NCBI GenBank assembly: GCA_030685235.1
Contig: MU839086.1
Span: 372,001-436,000, forward strand
Origin: Copromyces sp. CBS 386.78
Taxonomy: Eukaryota > Ascomycota > Sordariomycetes > Sordariales > Sordariaceae
Reading direction: 5' to 3'
DNA length: 64,000 nucleotides
This document shows positions 22,801-35,580 of this stretch, one piece after another. The notes below the pieces were generated by a model. The model saw only the letters and a list, made by a program, of their open reading frames with translations, was not told where the DNA came from and did no database searches. The stretch's first letter is position 1. Each line of letters starts with the position of its first letter. The position numbers and the translations under genes are program-made.

Positions 22801-25800
22801 TGAATTCAGCTAAGGGACATCTACGCAGTAGCGTAAATAGCTCTTTTCGGGCCGTCGCGTAGTTAAATTCAACCATCAGTGACTGGACGATTCACTGCCG
22901 TCCACAGTCGGCGTTACCGCCAAATGGGGAAGTTCACAAATCCTCCATAGTACCTAAGCCTTGCAACTTGGGTGCGTTCGCACTAAAAAAACAACTAGAA
23001 CTGAGACCTTTTGCCAGTATCCGTGCTGATTCGTTAGTCAATGGGAGGCTCAAGCAGACCTAGATACGCTAATGCAACTGTCATTTTATCGAGACCAGTT
23101 CAAATATGATTACTGATCATGAAATCAGCCCAACGGGCTCGACAAGAGAGATCATCTGTGATATTAACACCAGCGGGCCGCAAGCACCTGGCTAATCCAC
23201 CATCAAGAGGGTCATCACTAGTTCATGTGACCCCTACACACAATCCAGCGTTAGTCATTACGGTCCGGACGCTTGTAAAAGGCCTTTTCGTGGCGGAGAA
23301 AAGAGAATGTGGAGAGTTCCAGCATCTACCAAGTTCACACAAGAAGATATGCAAAACATATTAGTTTCGTCGTAACACTGTTCAGTTTTCCCAAGCAATC
23401 ACCAACAGCATGTTATGTTAACCAATCGAGTGTCTCAATAACCAATATGGGTACCAGTCCCTTTTCGAACCACATTCTGTGAAGATTTGGTACAGCTGTA
23501 CCGCACAGCATGCCCCCCAATGTGCTACCACACCTTCCTGTGGCCGGCTGAATTGGAATAGCACCTTTCCAAGGGCGTGAACACTCGCAGATACCAGACT
23601 TGATGATGTGTTGTATGTACCATGTGCCAATAACACGATATAATACTGTGAACTATGGATGAGCGAGAAGTCGATGGGCCAGACGAAGTTAAACTCACAA
23701 CCAACTGACAGGCCGCAATACACTAGAGATAGATAGTATCAACTATGGGGCATTTGCAGGGTATGTTGAACTAGCGACAACTGCTAGTAATACCAGTCAC
23801 TCGACCAACAAGATCGGCTTCGTAGCGCAGACAGCTGCGCAGAATGCGCAAGAACCCCCGACACTGCTATACGAGAAGACAAGGGCTTCGCTGACGTTGA
23901 GGAACTTCCCGTTAAATTCATGCTGGGATCATGACGTTGAATGACTATATGTTGAAGAACATAGCGAAAATTCATGCACTGAAAGGTCAGCTTACAAAGT
24001 CCAACAACTGAAGACCAAATTGGTGAAATCTGATATCAAAGACAGTCTAAGTGAGGGCGCCATTACTGCTCTGCATTCTAACGATAGATTTTCCGGTCTT
24101 ATAACCGCTGCTCGGGGATGCAAGCATACCGACCAATATCCCGTTTGGGGAGAGACCACTTGAGACATTACTCTCATTGTACGGTAACCACAACTGCTAC
24201 TATGACCTGTGTAAGCGAACGTGAGTGGTTCGGGCACACCGCCCGAGGTGCATCCTCGCCATCATAGCCATCATGTTAGTCGCTGGCTTCAATGACTCGC
24301 AGCATGACACCATCGTAGGTAAGTCAGCTTGGGTCAGGAAGTTTTGAAAAAGACAGATAGCGGCTCTATGAGGTACGAGGATATTGCATTCATTCGGGGT
24401 CCTTCCCAGACCGATCACCATTGAGCCGAGATCATTCGGAGACAGGGCCTTCCGGATGTTTGTTCTCGCGAGACGCTCGAGCGCAGTAGCTCCGGCGGAT
24501 GAGAATGTCATGAAATCTTGAAATTACAAGAAGCTAAGAGAAGATCCGGCCAGCCCACGGGGCCCAAGTCTGAGCATAATCATCCGATATTGGGCCATGA
24601 CCAACAAGAAATGAGGCCTTTTGTCCGCCTCGGCAATGCATGCCTGAGAGGAAAGGGAAAGGACGCCATTAAATGAGACCTTTTGTGTGGTCCCAAGATA
24701 GTAAGTGTAGGATGGTGTTTGTCTGTGGGGGGGGACTTTGCCGATCCCCTTCTCCGACTTCTCACTATATGCTCGGCATGGTAGGCTGAGGTGGTAGGGA
24801 ACTCGGAGGAGGTGTAGTCGATTTTCAACTTCAACCACACTTGGTTACGCAAAGAAAGGCAGGCATTTGGACAGCCTAAGCCTTAGGCCAGCAAACCACG
24901 GAAATGGAGGACGACATGGGTAAGCTGAGCGGCCGTACGGCGCAAGGCCCGTGCCTATAAGATCGTCCACACAATCCGACGTCGTGATATGCCACGGACG
25001 CTCATCGTCAGCCTTGTTGCGACTTGAACTGGAAGTTGTGTCAGCTTGGCCTGATGCTGATGGTTGCGGTGTGCTCTGTCTTCCTATCGTCCCGCCGACC
25101 TCACGAACTCGGATCAGATATCGACGAACCAATGCACCGTTGCGCGCGACGGCCTACACAAGGCACGTTTGAAGGTCTCATGTGTCGACAAAAGCCTCCA
25201 TAGTATGGGGAGTTTGATACAATAGCGCAGAGCACGTTGGTGCGGGCAGGTGCAAGAAGACCAGAAGAGGGTGTCGCGTTGGAGGTTTGCACGTGTCCGG
25301 CTGGGATGCCATTGCAGTGGTGACCAGGAGGGTGCGCAACATACCGTACGGTAATAACATTCCGGCAGTCCGGTATGGTAACGTAATGCGTGAGCAGGCA
25401 AGAAGTTGCTTAAGTTACCAGCTACGTTTCGGTAGGTAGGTAGGTACGTAAGACTGCGAAGTGGACGTACTGTAGAGAGAGGTACTGCACGTAACACGGC
25501 GAACGAGTGCGTCACAATAGAAGGCGGCATGGAACGTCTTAAAGAGCCTCGTGGTTCCTTGGCCCCACCAAAAGGCAGCTGTAAACGTCACACCCCTCAA
25601 CGCGCGCTACGAGCAGCATTGCGCGCTAGGTTGCCTGGCTTTGACTTTTGCTTCAACCCACCACTGACAAAGACGTCGACAACTCAACATCCAACTTTCC
25701 AGGTTGCTTTCGCATAGATCATCCAGGCTGAGACCTACACACGCTATAAGACCAACAGCAAGACGTCTACCAGCAACCGCACCAAGACCGCATCGATAGT

Positions 25801-25981
25801 TAGACCAGGTCGTCTCGCCCACACGCGCAAAAAATCGATAACCCTGCCACCCAAAACCAAGACAACCACACCAAGTGCTGATCCCATCGGCCAGTCCGCG
25901 CGACGCAACAAGGCCGGGACCAGGTTACCGGCAGTCTCGAAGACAGTGAAGGATCAAAACACAAACAACACAGAAAAGAAG
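19831..25981. other. Gene-poor stretch without supported coding sequence
   Basis: Composition is normal from here on, but the open frames are short (up to about 140 codons), overlap on both strands and show no recognisable family or splice-linked exon series. A G-rich run lies near 21,215-21,230, GGTAGGTAGGTAGG near 25,433-25,446, and a small inverted-repeat element at 20,137-20,374. It probably is the heterochromatin flank plus the promoter region of the gene starting at 25,982. Confidence 0.5.
20137..20374. mobile_element. Small inverted-repeat element with TA flanks
   Basis: About 37-40 bp at each end are imperfect inverted copies. Both share CCG(C/T)ATACA and then the exact ACTCAATTTGATTTT. 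Each end is bounded by TA (20,135-20,136 and 20,375-20,376), as expected for a Tc1/mariner-type miniature element of 238 bp. The interior contains no coding sequence I recognise. Only one copy is present in this window. Confidence 0.6.
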
Positions 25982-27275
25982 ATGGCTGGAAAGAAGGGCC
26001 AGGACAACAGCAAGAAGGTGGCCGGCCAGGCGCGCAAGGCCGAGACTGCGGCCCAGAAGGCTGCTGCCGAAGAGGCAAAGAAGGCCGCTGCCGAAGCCGC
26101 GGAGTGGGATAAGGGAGCCAAGAGCAACGCTAAGAAGTAAGTCTAATATGAAGTCTAGTGTTCGGTTTCACGTTACACTGCCGATTTTGTTTACCGGTCC
26201 GTTCTCTGGCCCTTGTCGTCGGCCTTCCGAAGCTACAGGAAGAAGAAGGGGGCTATATCCTCGCTCAGCGGCAGGCTCCGTGCCCTCGTGCGACATCTCA
26301 TGCCTCCATATCTCAGCCCCTACATTCCTTCGGAGTCTCGCCTTGCCCCTCGAGGCACCCTTACCCTTGTTGGTCTGCTTCTCAAAGGACCATTGCCCTC
26401 CGCCAGGAACGCGTTCCGACTCGCCATCGGAAGATGTCCGCGGGACCGCTGTGCGACCTTGGGGAAGCGTCGCATTGCATGCCGCCATGATATGATACCG
26501 GTCGAATGTCCAGTGGACTTCTGTTTGGCTCTTTTATCCAGTGCGCACTATCAAAGGCACATGCGCAGCTGCAAAGTTGCCTTTGATGCGCTCTCCCTAC
26601 CGTACGGGAGGGACAGATACGTTGGTTGGGTGGATGGGGTGGGCGATCCGGGCTCTGGCGGCGACGTGCGAAGTGCGCATATTCGCACAGATGGACTATA
26701 ACTTTCGCGATAAAACTGACCTGAGCAATCGTACTGACTATACGCTATCTTACAGGGAAGCCGAAGCCGCGAAAAAGGCCGAGGCGGCGCGCAAGAAGGC
26801 AGAGAAGGAGGCACTTCTGAAGGAGGAAGAGAAGAACACCCCGGGGCGTACGCAACCCAAGAATGCAAAGTCGGCGGTCAAGAAGACAAGGGGTCTTGAC
26901 CTCTCACAGCTCGACGACGATGGCAGCGGTCCTCTCGCGGCGCTCAACGCATCCGGTATTGATAACGCTCTGGATGCGTTGTCGCTGACCACATCTTCAG
27001 CCGTCGACAAGATTGACCGGCATCCCGAAAGACGCTTCAAGGCAGCATATGCGGCGTTTGAGGAACGACGACTTGCGGAGATGGAGAAGGACGGCAGTGG
27101 TCAAGGATTGCGCCTAAACCAGAAGAAGGAGAAGATCAAGAAGGAGTTCGAGAAGCACCCCGACAACCCCTTCAACCAGGTTACTGCCCGTTATGACGCC
27201 TCCAGGGAAGAGTTGGCCCAGCTCAAGGAGCAGGAACGCATCAAGATCGAGTCCAGACTTGGGTCTAGACGCTAA
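25982..27275 (+). CDS. Lso2/CCDC124-like ribosome-associated coiled-coil protein
   Basis: Two exons, 25,982-26,136 and 26,756-27,275, joined by a 619-bp intron (donor GTAAGT at 26,137, acceptor TTACAG at 26,755), give 224 residues. Residues 1-50 are a lysine/alanine-rich basic segment starting MAGKKGQDNSKK. A long charged coiled-coil rich in A, E and K follows, then the conserved C-terminal region with HPERRFKAAYAAFEERRL and the ending KHPDNPFNQVTARYDASREE, typical of the DUF1014/CCDC124 family. Known members (yeast Lso2, human CCDC124) bind idle 80S ribosomes and help recovery from starvation; that role is carried over by homology. The first ATG with the family N terminus is used; an upstream in-frame ATG at 25,946 would add 12 residues. 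The long first intron is unusual for so short a gene. Confidence 0.88.
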
Positions 27276-29479
27276 AGCTACCGAGCAAGCTATTTTGGCG
27301 CGGAAGTTTTGTTCCTCCGTTCGACAACCCTATCAGATTTTTTGGCTTTCGTACGGTTCCACGCGCTGGCTAAGGACAGGGACGCGTGTAGCCGCGACGA
27401 GTCTTCCCATCTGCTCACCTGTTTAGGTTTAGCGGCTTTGCTTGCTGTACACGGAGACACGGCACGAGTTCGAGCACGTCGTGTTCACAACATCATACAG
27501 AGTGGTCGTAAGGGGCATTTCACAGTATCCTCAAGAGAGAGGGTGTGAACAAGACAGAGGGGTGTGGACAATGGACTCGGTAGTTTGTTGAAGCGAAGGA
27601 AGTCGCGCAAGGATTCAATGGAGCTCTTGTAGGAAATTTCCGTACACGATGTGGTGGATGGTGTGTAGGATAGGATGATGATGTCACATAATCCCCCTTT
27701 AAAAGTTCTAGATGGTCCCTTGAGAATGGCATTCTGTACACAAAAGGGACTTTTGAGTTCAGCATAAGATGACGACAGTGCTATGGAGCCGTGGGTTGTG
27801 TAAAGTGCGTCGTGTTGTAAGAGGCGGTCAAGGAGAGCGAAAGAACCCAGATTCCCGGTGGATGGCAAGGCAAAAAGTTGCCTTCTTGTTTTCGCGGTGA
27901 CCGAATTCGTTGCTTTTTCCCTTTCGATGGGCTCCTGTATCGTACAATTCAGCGAAAAAAGATAGAGGAAAAGGAGGGCTTCAAGACAACGACCACACAA
28001 AACAACAGGCCGGTCGGGTCCTAGGCCGGTGGCTGGCTGGCTGGCTGGCATGATTGGAGCCGGGGACCTCGCCAAGCTCAGTGTTTGGGCCTCAACAAAT
28101 GCAGTGGTCTCGATCGCTGGCAGCTCAAGGTCGACCCAATCGCCGGAAAGCATCGTGATGGAAGTTTGGTATCCAATATGCTTGTAGCGTGTGGTTGCCT
28201 GCGCAACAAAGTTGAGGTGGTAAAGTGTCCCTTGTCCGCGGTCGGGTCGGCGGGTTGCGGTCTGCGAATGCGAAGTCCAGTGACCCAGTTCCATGCCCAG
28301 GAGCCCGGGGACGGGAGGGAGGAGACCCGGACCCACTTTGGCGACACGTGGGGCTAGGCGGGATTCCCGAACTTGACCTCCTGGAAGGCGGACAGGGACG
28401 GGCCCGGATGCTCGGGGATCCACCAACTTCAACGGAGGTCGGGGTCCGGGTGTTGCTGACGACGACTCCTGATGTCCTCCCCTTGTCCACTCGGATCGAA
28501 GAAGCCGTCCGTTAAGACTCCCGTCTAGCCCCGAAGACATCTAGCGTCAACCTCGGGCACTGTCTGTAAGGCACAAGGCTTTCGTGGACGTGAGTTTGAT
28601 GTTCTATGGTTGTTCTTCCAGGGTGCGGTAAGATCACAGTGATGAATGCCAATGCTGCCGTTGTTGTTTGTGTCGCCGTATCGGTGCCGGTCCGCCTGTA
28701 GCTGGGTATGTAGAGAAGCCCGAACACCGGGCGTCTGCCGAGTTTGTCGCGTTGGTTCTTTCAGGTTGCGTGCGGTTGTACTTGCCAATGGAAACCCAAA
28801 ATTTCCCAACTGTCGGTCTGTTCAGCTGCTTTCACGCTTCGTGGTCTAGCCTAGGAAGAGATTTCCTGACAGAGACACGAAATATGTCCCTGCACTGCAG
28901 CGATGTCTTGAATGTTGTCAACGACTCGACGATGCCTGGCGGGAGATCTCCACAGCTCAGCGAAAGACAGCGCTACTTAATGTAGGTAGGAAAACTACCC
29001 GGCGGTACAGTGCAATACGTATACAGGAATATATTCGCGTTGCCGGCGGTAACCCTAACCCCTTTCGTTGTTGTTCGTACAACCCCGTCCCCAGCTAGTG
29101 TACAGTGTCACTCACCGTCAGGGGCAAACGACCTTCCATGACCATCATAGCTCCAACCTCAGTCACCTTCTCGATTGCCTCACTATCGTTTACCACACCT
29201 CTACATCCACGCCACTTTGCGACCTGCTTAGAAATTCAGGAGTTGCTCTCCACATCATCGTCGTATCGAACCTACATACTTTTTCTTTTTCTACATACCC
29301 AGGCCTGAGCTCAATCCCAAGAGCAGCTAATCGCAAGCACCCCGAACTGCTTCGGTCCTTGCGAGTTTGGGATATCGGCGAGAGAATCTCCCAAAGCACA
29401 GGACAAACATTTCCCGACGAACAGAATATCCATCCCGGTCAACACTCCCACCGGGTAACACGGTAATTCCCCGAGGCCA
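27276..29479. other. Intergenic region, no supported gene
   Basis: 2.2 kb between two plus-strand genes. A 351-codon minus-strand open frame (28,540-27,485) is present, but it shows no family resemblance, no domain and a composition like its surroundings. A GGCT tetranucleotide run lies near 28,029-28,048. The last few hundred bases are presumably the promoter and 5' leader of the following gene. Confidence 0.5.
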
Positions 29480-30924
29480 ATGACAACATCCATGCCATTC
29501 TCCCGGATGGGCAACCTGCCCGCCGTTAGACGGCAGCATCTTCTTGCCGAGTTGTAGGTGCCATACACAGCCCCGAACACAGCATGAAAGCCACCAGAAA
29601 TCCGGGCCGGCTCATGGAAGCTCAATGGGGCCAAAGGGCTAATGACCTGGGCTTCACACAGTGCCGGTCTCAAACAAGCATGTCCAAATGGCGTCTTCGT
29701 CAGTCTCACGCCTGGTGACCCGAATCTGTGGTCGGGCGTGATCTTTGTGCGCAAAGGTAATTCCATTCGCTGTCACTGGCGGTCCAAGTCAGGAAATCCA
29801 TCAGCGAGATTCACAAAGGCCAAGCCGTCTTGTTCATCTCCGAGGAGATGAGGGAGAAAGCAAGTGTGAAACATGAGGTGCTGACGTCTCATGTCTCGGT
29901 TCTTTCCGTAGGTCCCTACGCCAATGCCGTCCTCCGTTTCCAAGTCTCCTTCCCGGACTCGTATCCGAACCTGCCGCCCCTAGTTACCTTTTCCACTGAC
30001 ATGTTCCATCCCCTCATCACGCCTCTCACAACATACATGTACAGCACCGACGTCCAGGACAACGGAACCGTCAGTGCCACCGACGAGGAGCGCCTTCCAC
30101 CCGGAGGCTTCAGTCTACGTCATGGCTTCCCGCACTGGTTTGGTAGGGCCAGTCGGTCCCGCGTGGAGCATGGCAGTGGCGGTCAACGCGGAAGGCCGCC
30201 TGCATCTGTAGAGATGACGCCGCCGCCGGACACTCGCAAGGTCCAAACCGGAAACCGGTCCGAAAACGGATCCGAGAATGTCGGAGGAACGGAGGGGACA
30301 TTGGAGTCCATCATCGAGCCCGAAGCCAAAGCAGATGCTACTTCTGCCCGCACTAGGTCAGCTGCCAGGCGGGGCGTTTCAACCTACGAGGTTCTCCGGT
30401 ACATCCGTAGCACCTTTGACGATGCAAACGTTCTTAATTCAGTCCCACTCGAGGCAGCTGGTAATCCAGGCGCCTGGCATGCGTGGCGCGCTCACGGGAG
30501 ACAACAGGCTGTCAAGTCGACTTCTTCTCCAGCTTCGGTGAAGTCTGATACAGGCTCAAGTATGGCCAAGATAGATGAGACTATCACTAGTCCTACGCCA
30601 AGCGGAAAAGCTGAGACAGGCTCAGCCACCTCGACATCGGCCGCACCAAAGCGTCCTGACGAATGGAACTGGGACGGTGTCTGGGAAGAGAGGGTCAAAA
30701 GAGGTATCGCGACTAGCTTGTCAGAGCCAGTCTTGTTTGGACACGCTGGGATGGCCGATGAAGTGGTGAGTAATTGATATCGACCTGATTTTCCTCGCTC
30801 TGAAAGTCATATGTTCTAACCAACAATGTTGTACTATCGACAGATCAATTTCATCAACATGGAAGAAGCAGATGTGGAGGGAACTAAACAGAACCTCCTC
30901 AGGACCATTGGTGCTATACCTTAA
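29480..30924 (+). CDS. UEV-like ubiquitin-conjugating-domain protein (FTS/AKTIP-type), catalytic Cys absent
   Basis: Exons 29,480-29,553, 29,662-29,756, 29,912-30,765 and 30,844-30,924 give 367 residues. The UBC fold spans about residues 15-130: LLAEFAGLKQACPNGVFVSL, TPGDPNLWSGVIFVRKGPYA, RFQVSFPDSYPNLPPLVTFS, then FHPLITPL. At the place of the usual HPN...C active site there is FHPLITPLTTYMY with no cysteine, so it should not form a ubiquitin thioester. Human AKTIP/FTS has the same loss and acts with Hook proteins in dynein-linked vesicle traffic; a similar adaptor role here is inference. The rest is a variable linker and a conserved tail (RSTFDD, PLEAAGNPGAWHAWR, RPDEWNWDGVWEERVKRGI, and INFINMEE in the last exon). 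Start: first of three in-frame ATGs (29,480, 29,492, 29,507). Confidence 0.87.
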
Positions 30925-31427
30925 GTGACCGCCACTGACGGTGTTCCGAAACTGACGTGTGCCTCACTTTGCGAAGGTGGCACTTTCCCTCGGAACCATA
31001 CAAATTTGATTTTTTTGGCAGGGACGTGTGAGGTCCAGGAACCTAAGCAACTGCGAGTTAAGGCATTCCTTCCCTCTTTGCTTTCTTCGAGGAGATGGGC
31101 CTAATGATGACATACAGCAAGACGGGCCCCCCTTGATTAGGACCTTCAAGCGCTAAAACTAAACCTAATCCCAATCCACTCGTCGAACATCATCAGATCC
31201 ACGGTTCAAGTGTTATCGAAATTCGACGTTGGGTGCACAAACGACATGCATGACTAGCAGTAATCTTTGCAAATACACTTCGGATACATTTCTCATTACC
31301 ATACTAGGCGCAAGCCTTAACCAACCCGTTTGTCCACCAAATCTACCGTATCTGACCGTGGAACTTTCCGAAATTTCAACTCGATACAAAACTGCGTCCA
31401 AAGCTGTTGCGGCTGCCGCTATCAACC
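30925..31427. other. Intergenic region
   Basis: 503 bp between two plus-strand genes: 3' region of the UEV-like gene and promoter of the next. Nothing else is recognised. Confidence 0.5.
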
Positions 31428-34400
31428 ATGGCGACCGTAGACGTAACCGGATCATTTCCGCGAAATCATCGCACTAGCCACCCGTACGTCCGTTCTGTTG
31501 AGGATGAGGTCGTACCGAAGCCACTACAGATCGTCAAGCGCTCTGTGAGCTCACGCACCACAAGCCGGAGCTACCAGCCGCCATCGACCAGACGAAATAA
31601 CAGTGCTGGAAGCTTCAGCTCTGATGCAAGCATGGATAACATACCAGAGTCACCCAGGGGCAATACGCCCCTCGCTGTGCCAAAGCTCCGGGAGAATAAG
31701 ACGCTTGAGTACGCCTCCGCTTCTATGGTCAAACTGCTGGAAGGACATGAGCAATACGAGCCAGTGAATACAGTGAATGCCTTTCGACCGAGCCGTAAGT
31801 GAGCCTACAGACCAATTACTCTCCTTTGTACCCATCTTGAAATGCAAAAGACCAGTTTAGCGAGTCCCACCCAACAAATATCACAGTGGCCAGACTTGCT
31901 AATTTATTGTAGACCACAGTAGGATCTTCGATACCAAATTTGGCTCTCCCAGAACCAACTCTTGCACAAGTCTGCAAAACCATCGCTCTCGAATGAGCCC
32001 GTCGCCTTTCAAAATGACTAGAAGCCCAAACTTTCTCCTCAGAAGAGCCAGGCAGCTTATCCCGGATCACAAAGACTTGATCAACGAGCGCGAAAGGGCT
32101 GGGAACAGGAAAGACCTGGTCTTAGCTGCTCATGCCAATGCATCTAGGCCTCACACCCCGACTCCTTTATCTCGACAGGTCCATAATCTGCGGCAAGAGG
32201 AAGATCAACCAACGCCGCGTCTTCGAAGCTCGAAGAGCATGTTTCACCTTAATAATCACAACCCCGACGACATTATTACAAGCTATGATGAAGAGGGTTC
32301 TCATTCGATGCTCGAAGCGGGAGAAATATCACATCGAGGCCCCTCAAGCGCCTTGCACTCAGGCTCATCTAGTCAATGTGCAGAAGAGCCATTCACACTC
32401 GTACCCAGAGTGATAGTCACGCCGGAAATCAAAGCCCTAGACAATGAAGCTACATCGTTATAGGCGGCGGTGCAGCTTTCAACAAAGCTTTGCCATTCTA
32501 GCGCACCCGATTACCAGTCGAAAGCCCCGTTCCAATCGCGGGATGATTACGATGACGGCACTATTTCGCTAGGTATGACTAATATGTCCCCTTACATGCC
32601 AGGCTGTGTCTTGGGGAAATTTGTCTTTGACTCGGAAGGTACTGACCCCAATTGGTTTCACGTACAGATGTGTTACGATACGGTTGTCTTTACGACTTTT
32701 CCGTTGAAGTTCTTCCAACCGCCAACAGCGAGGTCATTGAGGTCATAGACGACAAAGCATGCGCAAGGTATGAACCCTTGCCAGCCCCAAATAACCACTC
32801 CTACTGGTTTTGAGTTCCCACTACAGTATATCTGGCCTGAGCCTGACGTTCAAATCAAGGACTACTCTCCATCTTGGCTCCAGGTTACTCCTATTGGTGC
32901 ATGTTCGATTACTCCATACTGCCCCTCGATGCAATAGCAGAAGTAACCGCCACAGGAGACAAAGTTCTGATGATCTGATCGAAGACCTTGAATATCATCT
33001 CGGCAGTACCAAGCTCGACTACGTACGGGTCCGCATCAGGTACCAGCATTCCGGCTTCTCGCAAAGGACATGGCTACCACGGAACACTACGATGGACGGC
33101 ATCGCGAGCCTGAAGACCATGGTAGAAACAACGGCGGTTGCTGCCATCAAGCGGCAGGGTTCATCGTCGCTCTGGTCGCCGCACGATGTGCTACAGCCCA
33201 ACCCCTTGTTTGAAATTATCGCAAGTCATTGGGGCGTGGAAACGACTGGTGATGTAATACATCGCATACTCAGTTCGCGATCCTTACCGTCGCAGCGAAG
33301 AGCGATAAACCACCAGCAATCGCCTCTACCTATCCGCCTGTATAACACTAGTGGTACTATCGGTGCACATTCCATCTCATCTGGTCCAGAATTAATTCCG
33401 CTCCCAAGAGCTCAAACACCTTCTCGTATACCGAGGCAAAGCCAGAGTGCACTCGCTGTTCGGACAGCAATGAAGCCAACAGCAAGGTTAACTATGATGA
33501 GGACAATGGAGTCAAAGAGCGACAATATTGTCAAACCTCCTGCTCCGCCTACACGTGCAGCACCTCCAATACCAAGAAGGCAGACGAGCCTGAATATCAG
33601 GACGCACACCCCCAGGCTTTCGGAAGCCGAAGGATGCCGCGGCGGCCAGAGACAGGACACAGTGCCATCTCACAAGAAAGCCCTCCCATTTCTTCCAGAT
33701 GAAGAGTCAGACTCCTCAGATAATGGTCATGTACAGAGAGCCGCCGCCCAAGCAGCCGGTCATCCTGGTCACAGAGCCGACATTCATGCACACGGATCAG
33801 TGAGGCGCAATATTCGAAAAGCCGATGCGGCTTTTGTAGGACGACGTCCCAGTACTGCTTCAATATCTTTTAGTGAAGCCTATGGGGGTGAGGATTACCA
33901 ACCACAGCCTGAAGAACAGGATCAGCATGGAGAACTAAGATTGAGCGAAGAGGAAGGGAGAGTGACAGCAACATTATCACGCTCCTCACACTCTGATCAG
34001 ACAAACTCGGACCACTCCTCTTTCACCTGCTCACCAAGAACAGGTGGAAGTACGGGTAGCATTATAAAGAAGAACGGGGGCAGCGATAGCAATGTCAGGG
34101 GTAGTAGTGACGATAGTGGACATCTGGAGTCGAGCCCATCGTTTCAACAAAGTACTGATAGCTTCCGAACACGGACAAGGCCATCAGAACAATCACAATT
34201 TTCCTCTCTTGCATCATCGGCAGCAACTGCAACAGCGGCAGACTCTCGACAGAACAGGGGCAAAACGATCACAAGACCTCCTCCTCCTCCCCCGCGTCCC
34301 CCTGTTCCTAGCGCCACTCCCTCCTCAGAAGACCACATGTCTAGCACAACAAGCATGAGCAGGACTTCATCCATGACCACGCGCATAGCAAGCCCTGCCG

Positions 34401-34897
34401 ACTTTGACGCCATGGAGTTTGGTCTCATTGACACTGCACGGAGGGGAGGCGGCAGACAAAGAGGCGGAAGAGGGACAGGGTATCATGGTGGCCACAGCGA
34501 CGTCAACGACGATCCGCGAGACACTGGGTCATATGAAATTGATCTTGGCTCTACGACACAGACATTACCGTCACGACATAACCGACAAAGTGGACTACAC
34601 AATGGTTCTGGAGAGTTTCTTGATATCGACCGAGTTCGTCAGGTTGCCCGCAGTGTGAATGAACCGAACAATTTTCGGGGCAGAGTAGCAGCAGCAGCAG
34701 CCAGATACGAGAATGGAGGAGGTACAGGAGGAAGCCTGAATAACAGGGTTGGTGGTAATGGTGCGGGTAGTTGGAGGCAGAGGGGGGATCAGGGAAGAGG
34801 TTCGAGAGGAGCTGACAGGGGAGAAAGAGCAGGGGAAAGCAAGGATAAGGAGAAGGAGAGGCAGTCGGGACGTTGGGCATGGCCCAGTTGGTGGTGA
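31428..34897 (+). CDS. Large unrecognised fungal protein, serine/arginine-rich, with an in-frame TAG in exon 2
   Basis: Exons 31,428-31,794, 31,913-32,572, 32,668-32,767 and 32,827-34,897 close in one frame of 1,066 codons, except for a TAG at 32,461-32,463 (codon 306). The start ATG at 31,428 has a good context (CAACCATGGCG). Residues 1-305 are low-complexity, basic and Ser-rich. About residues 340-500 look folded: YGCLYDFSVEVLPTANSEVI, LGSRLLLLVHVRL, DDLIEDLEYHLGSTKLDYVR, NPLFEIIASHWGVE. The remainder is disordered, with a PPPPPPRPPVP stretch and a Gly/Arg-rich tail ending RWAWPSWW. I do not recognise the family and assign no function. Conserved-looking sequence continues in frame on both sides of the TAG. 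It is therefore a real nonsense change, a sequence error (TGG to TAG), or lies in a missed intron ending TATAG at 32,463 (candidate starts 32,401 or 32,410, both keeping frame). If the stop is real, the product is 305 residues and the folded part is lost. Confidence 0.65.
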
Positions 34898-35580
34898 TGA
34901 ACTAGACTATGGCTCCTGATTGAAGGGAAGCATAACATACGTACAGGATAGAAAGTTTATTGATGCCATGGCATACGATAACATATCTAACCTGCCGGCA
35001 ACATGGACATCGTAAAGCACCGAAGAGATCAGTGAATAAGTTATGATGAAATTCAAGAACAAGAACAGAATATGTTCTATCTAAAGTCGAGATTGGCCCC
35101 AATTCTTTTCCCTATACAAATCAAAAACAAAGAGTACGCCCCTAGCCCCCCAGCTCCAGCCAGTCCCGAGTGTTGTATGTCCACCAGTCCCAGTCCCCTT
35201 TTTTTGAACAAAAGTCCCCCCTCTCTCTCTCTTGACCACGGAACTGACAAAGACTGTACTACCCCTCTTTTGTGTGTGTTGTCCGCTGTCTATCTGGAGG
35301 AAACATTTCCATAGACAACAAACCATCCCCAATGTGTGGAAACAAAAAGAAACTCCGGCCTTGCTTTCCCGTGATAATTATGCTATAGTACAGATGGTAT
35401 CAATGTCGAACAGTACGGAAAGGAAATACAGGGGGGACCCGATACCACGGTTCGAAAGGGTGTCTGTCTCATGCTCTTCTTATATAAGACAGAACGACCC
35501 CGCAAGCATCTTCTTTCATCGGGAAAAACGAACAACCCATTCGTCGCCAAATGAACAGTTAGACCCAGCTCTTAAGAAGT
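34898..35580. other. Convergent 3' region
   Basis: 683 bp between the stops of a plus-strand and a minus-strand gene. Only short non-coding frames and pyrimidine runs (CTCTCTCTCT near 35,221) are seen. Confidence 0.5.

Noticed and set aside
24200..24511. 103-codon minus-strand ORF
   Set aside because: Reads somewhat like protein, but overlaps no exon series and matches no family I know.
27485..28540. 351-codon minus-strand ORF
   Set aside because: Long, but no domain, no recognisable similarity, mixed low-complexity composition and no splice-linked exons. Kept out as probable chance frame; RNA-seq could overturn this.
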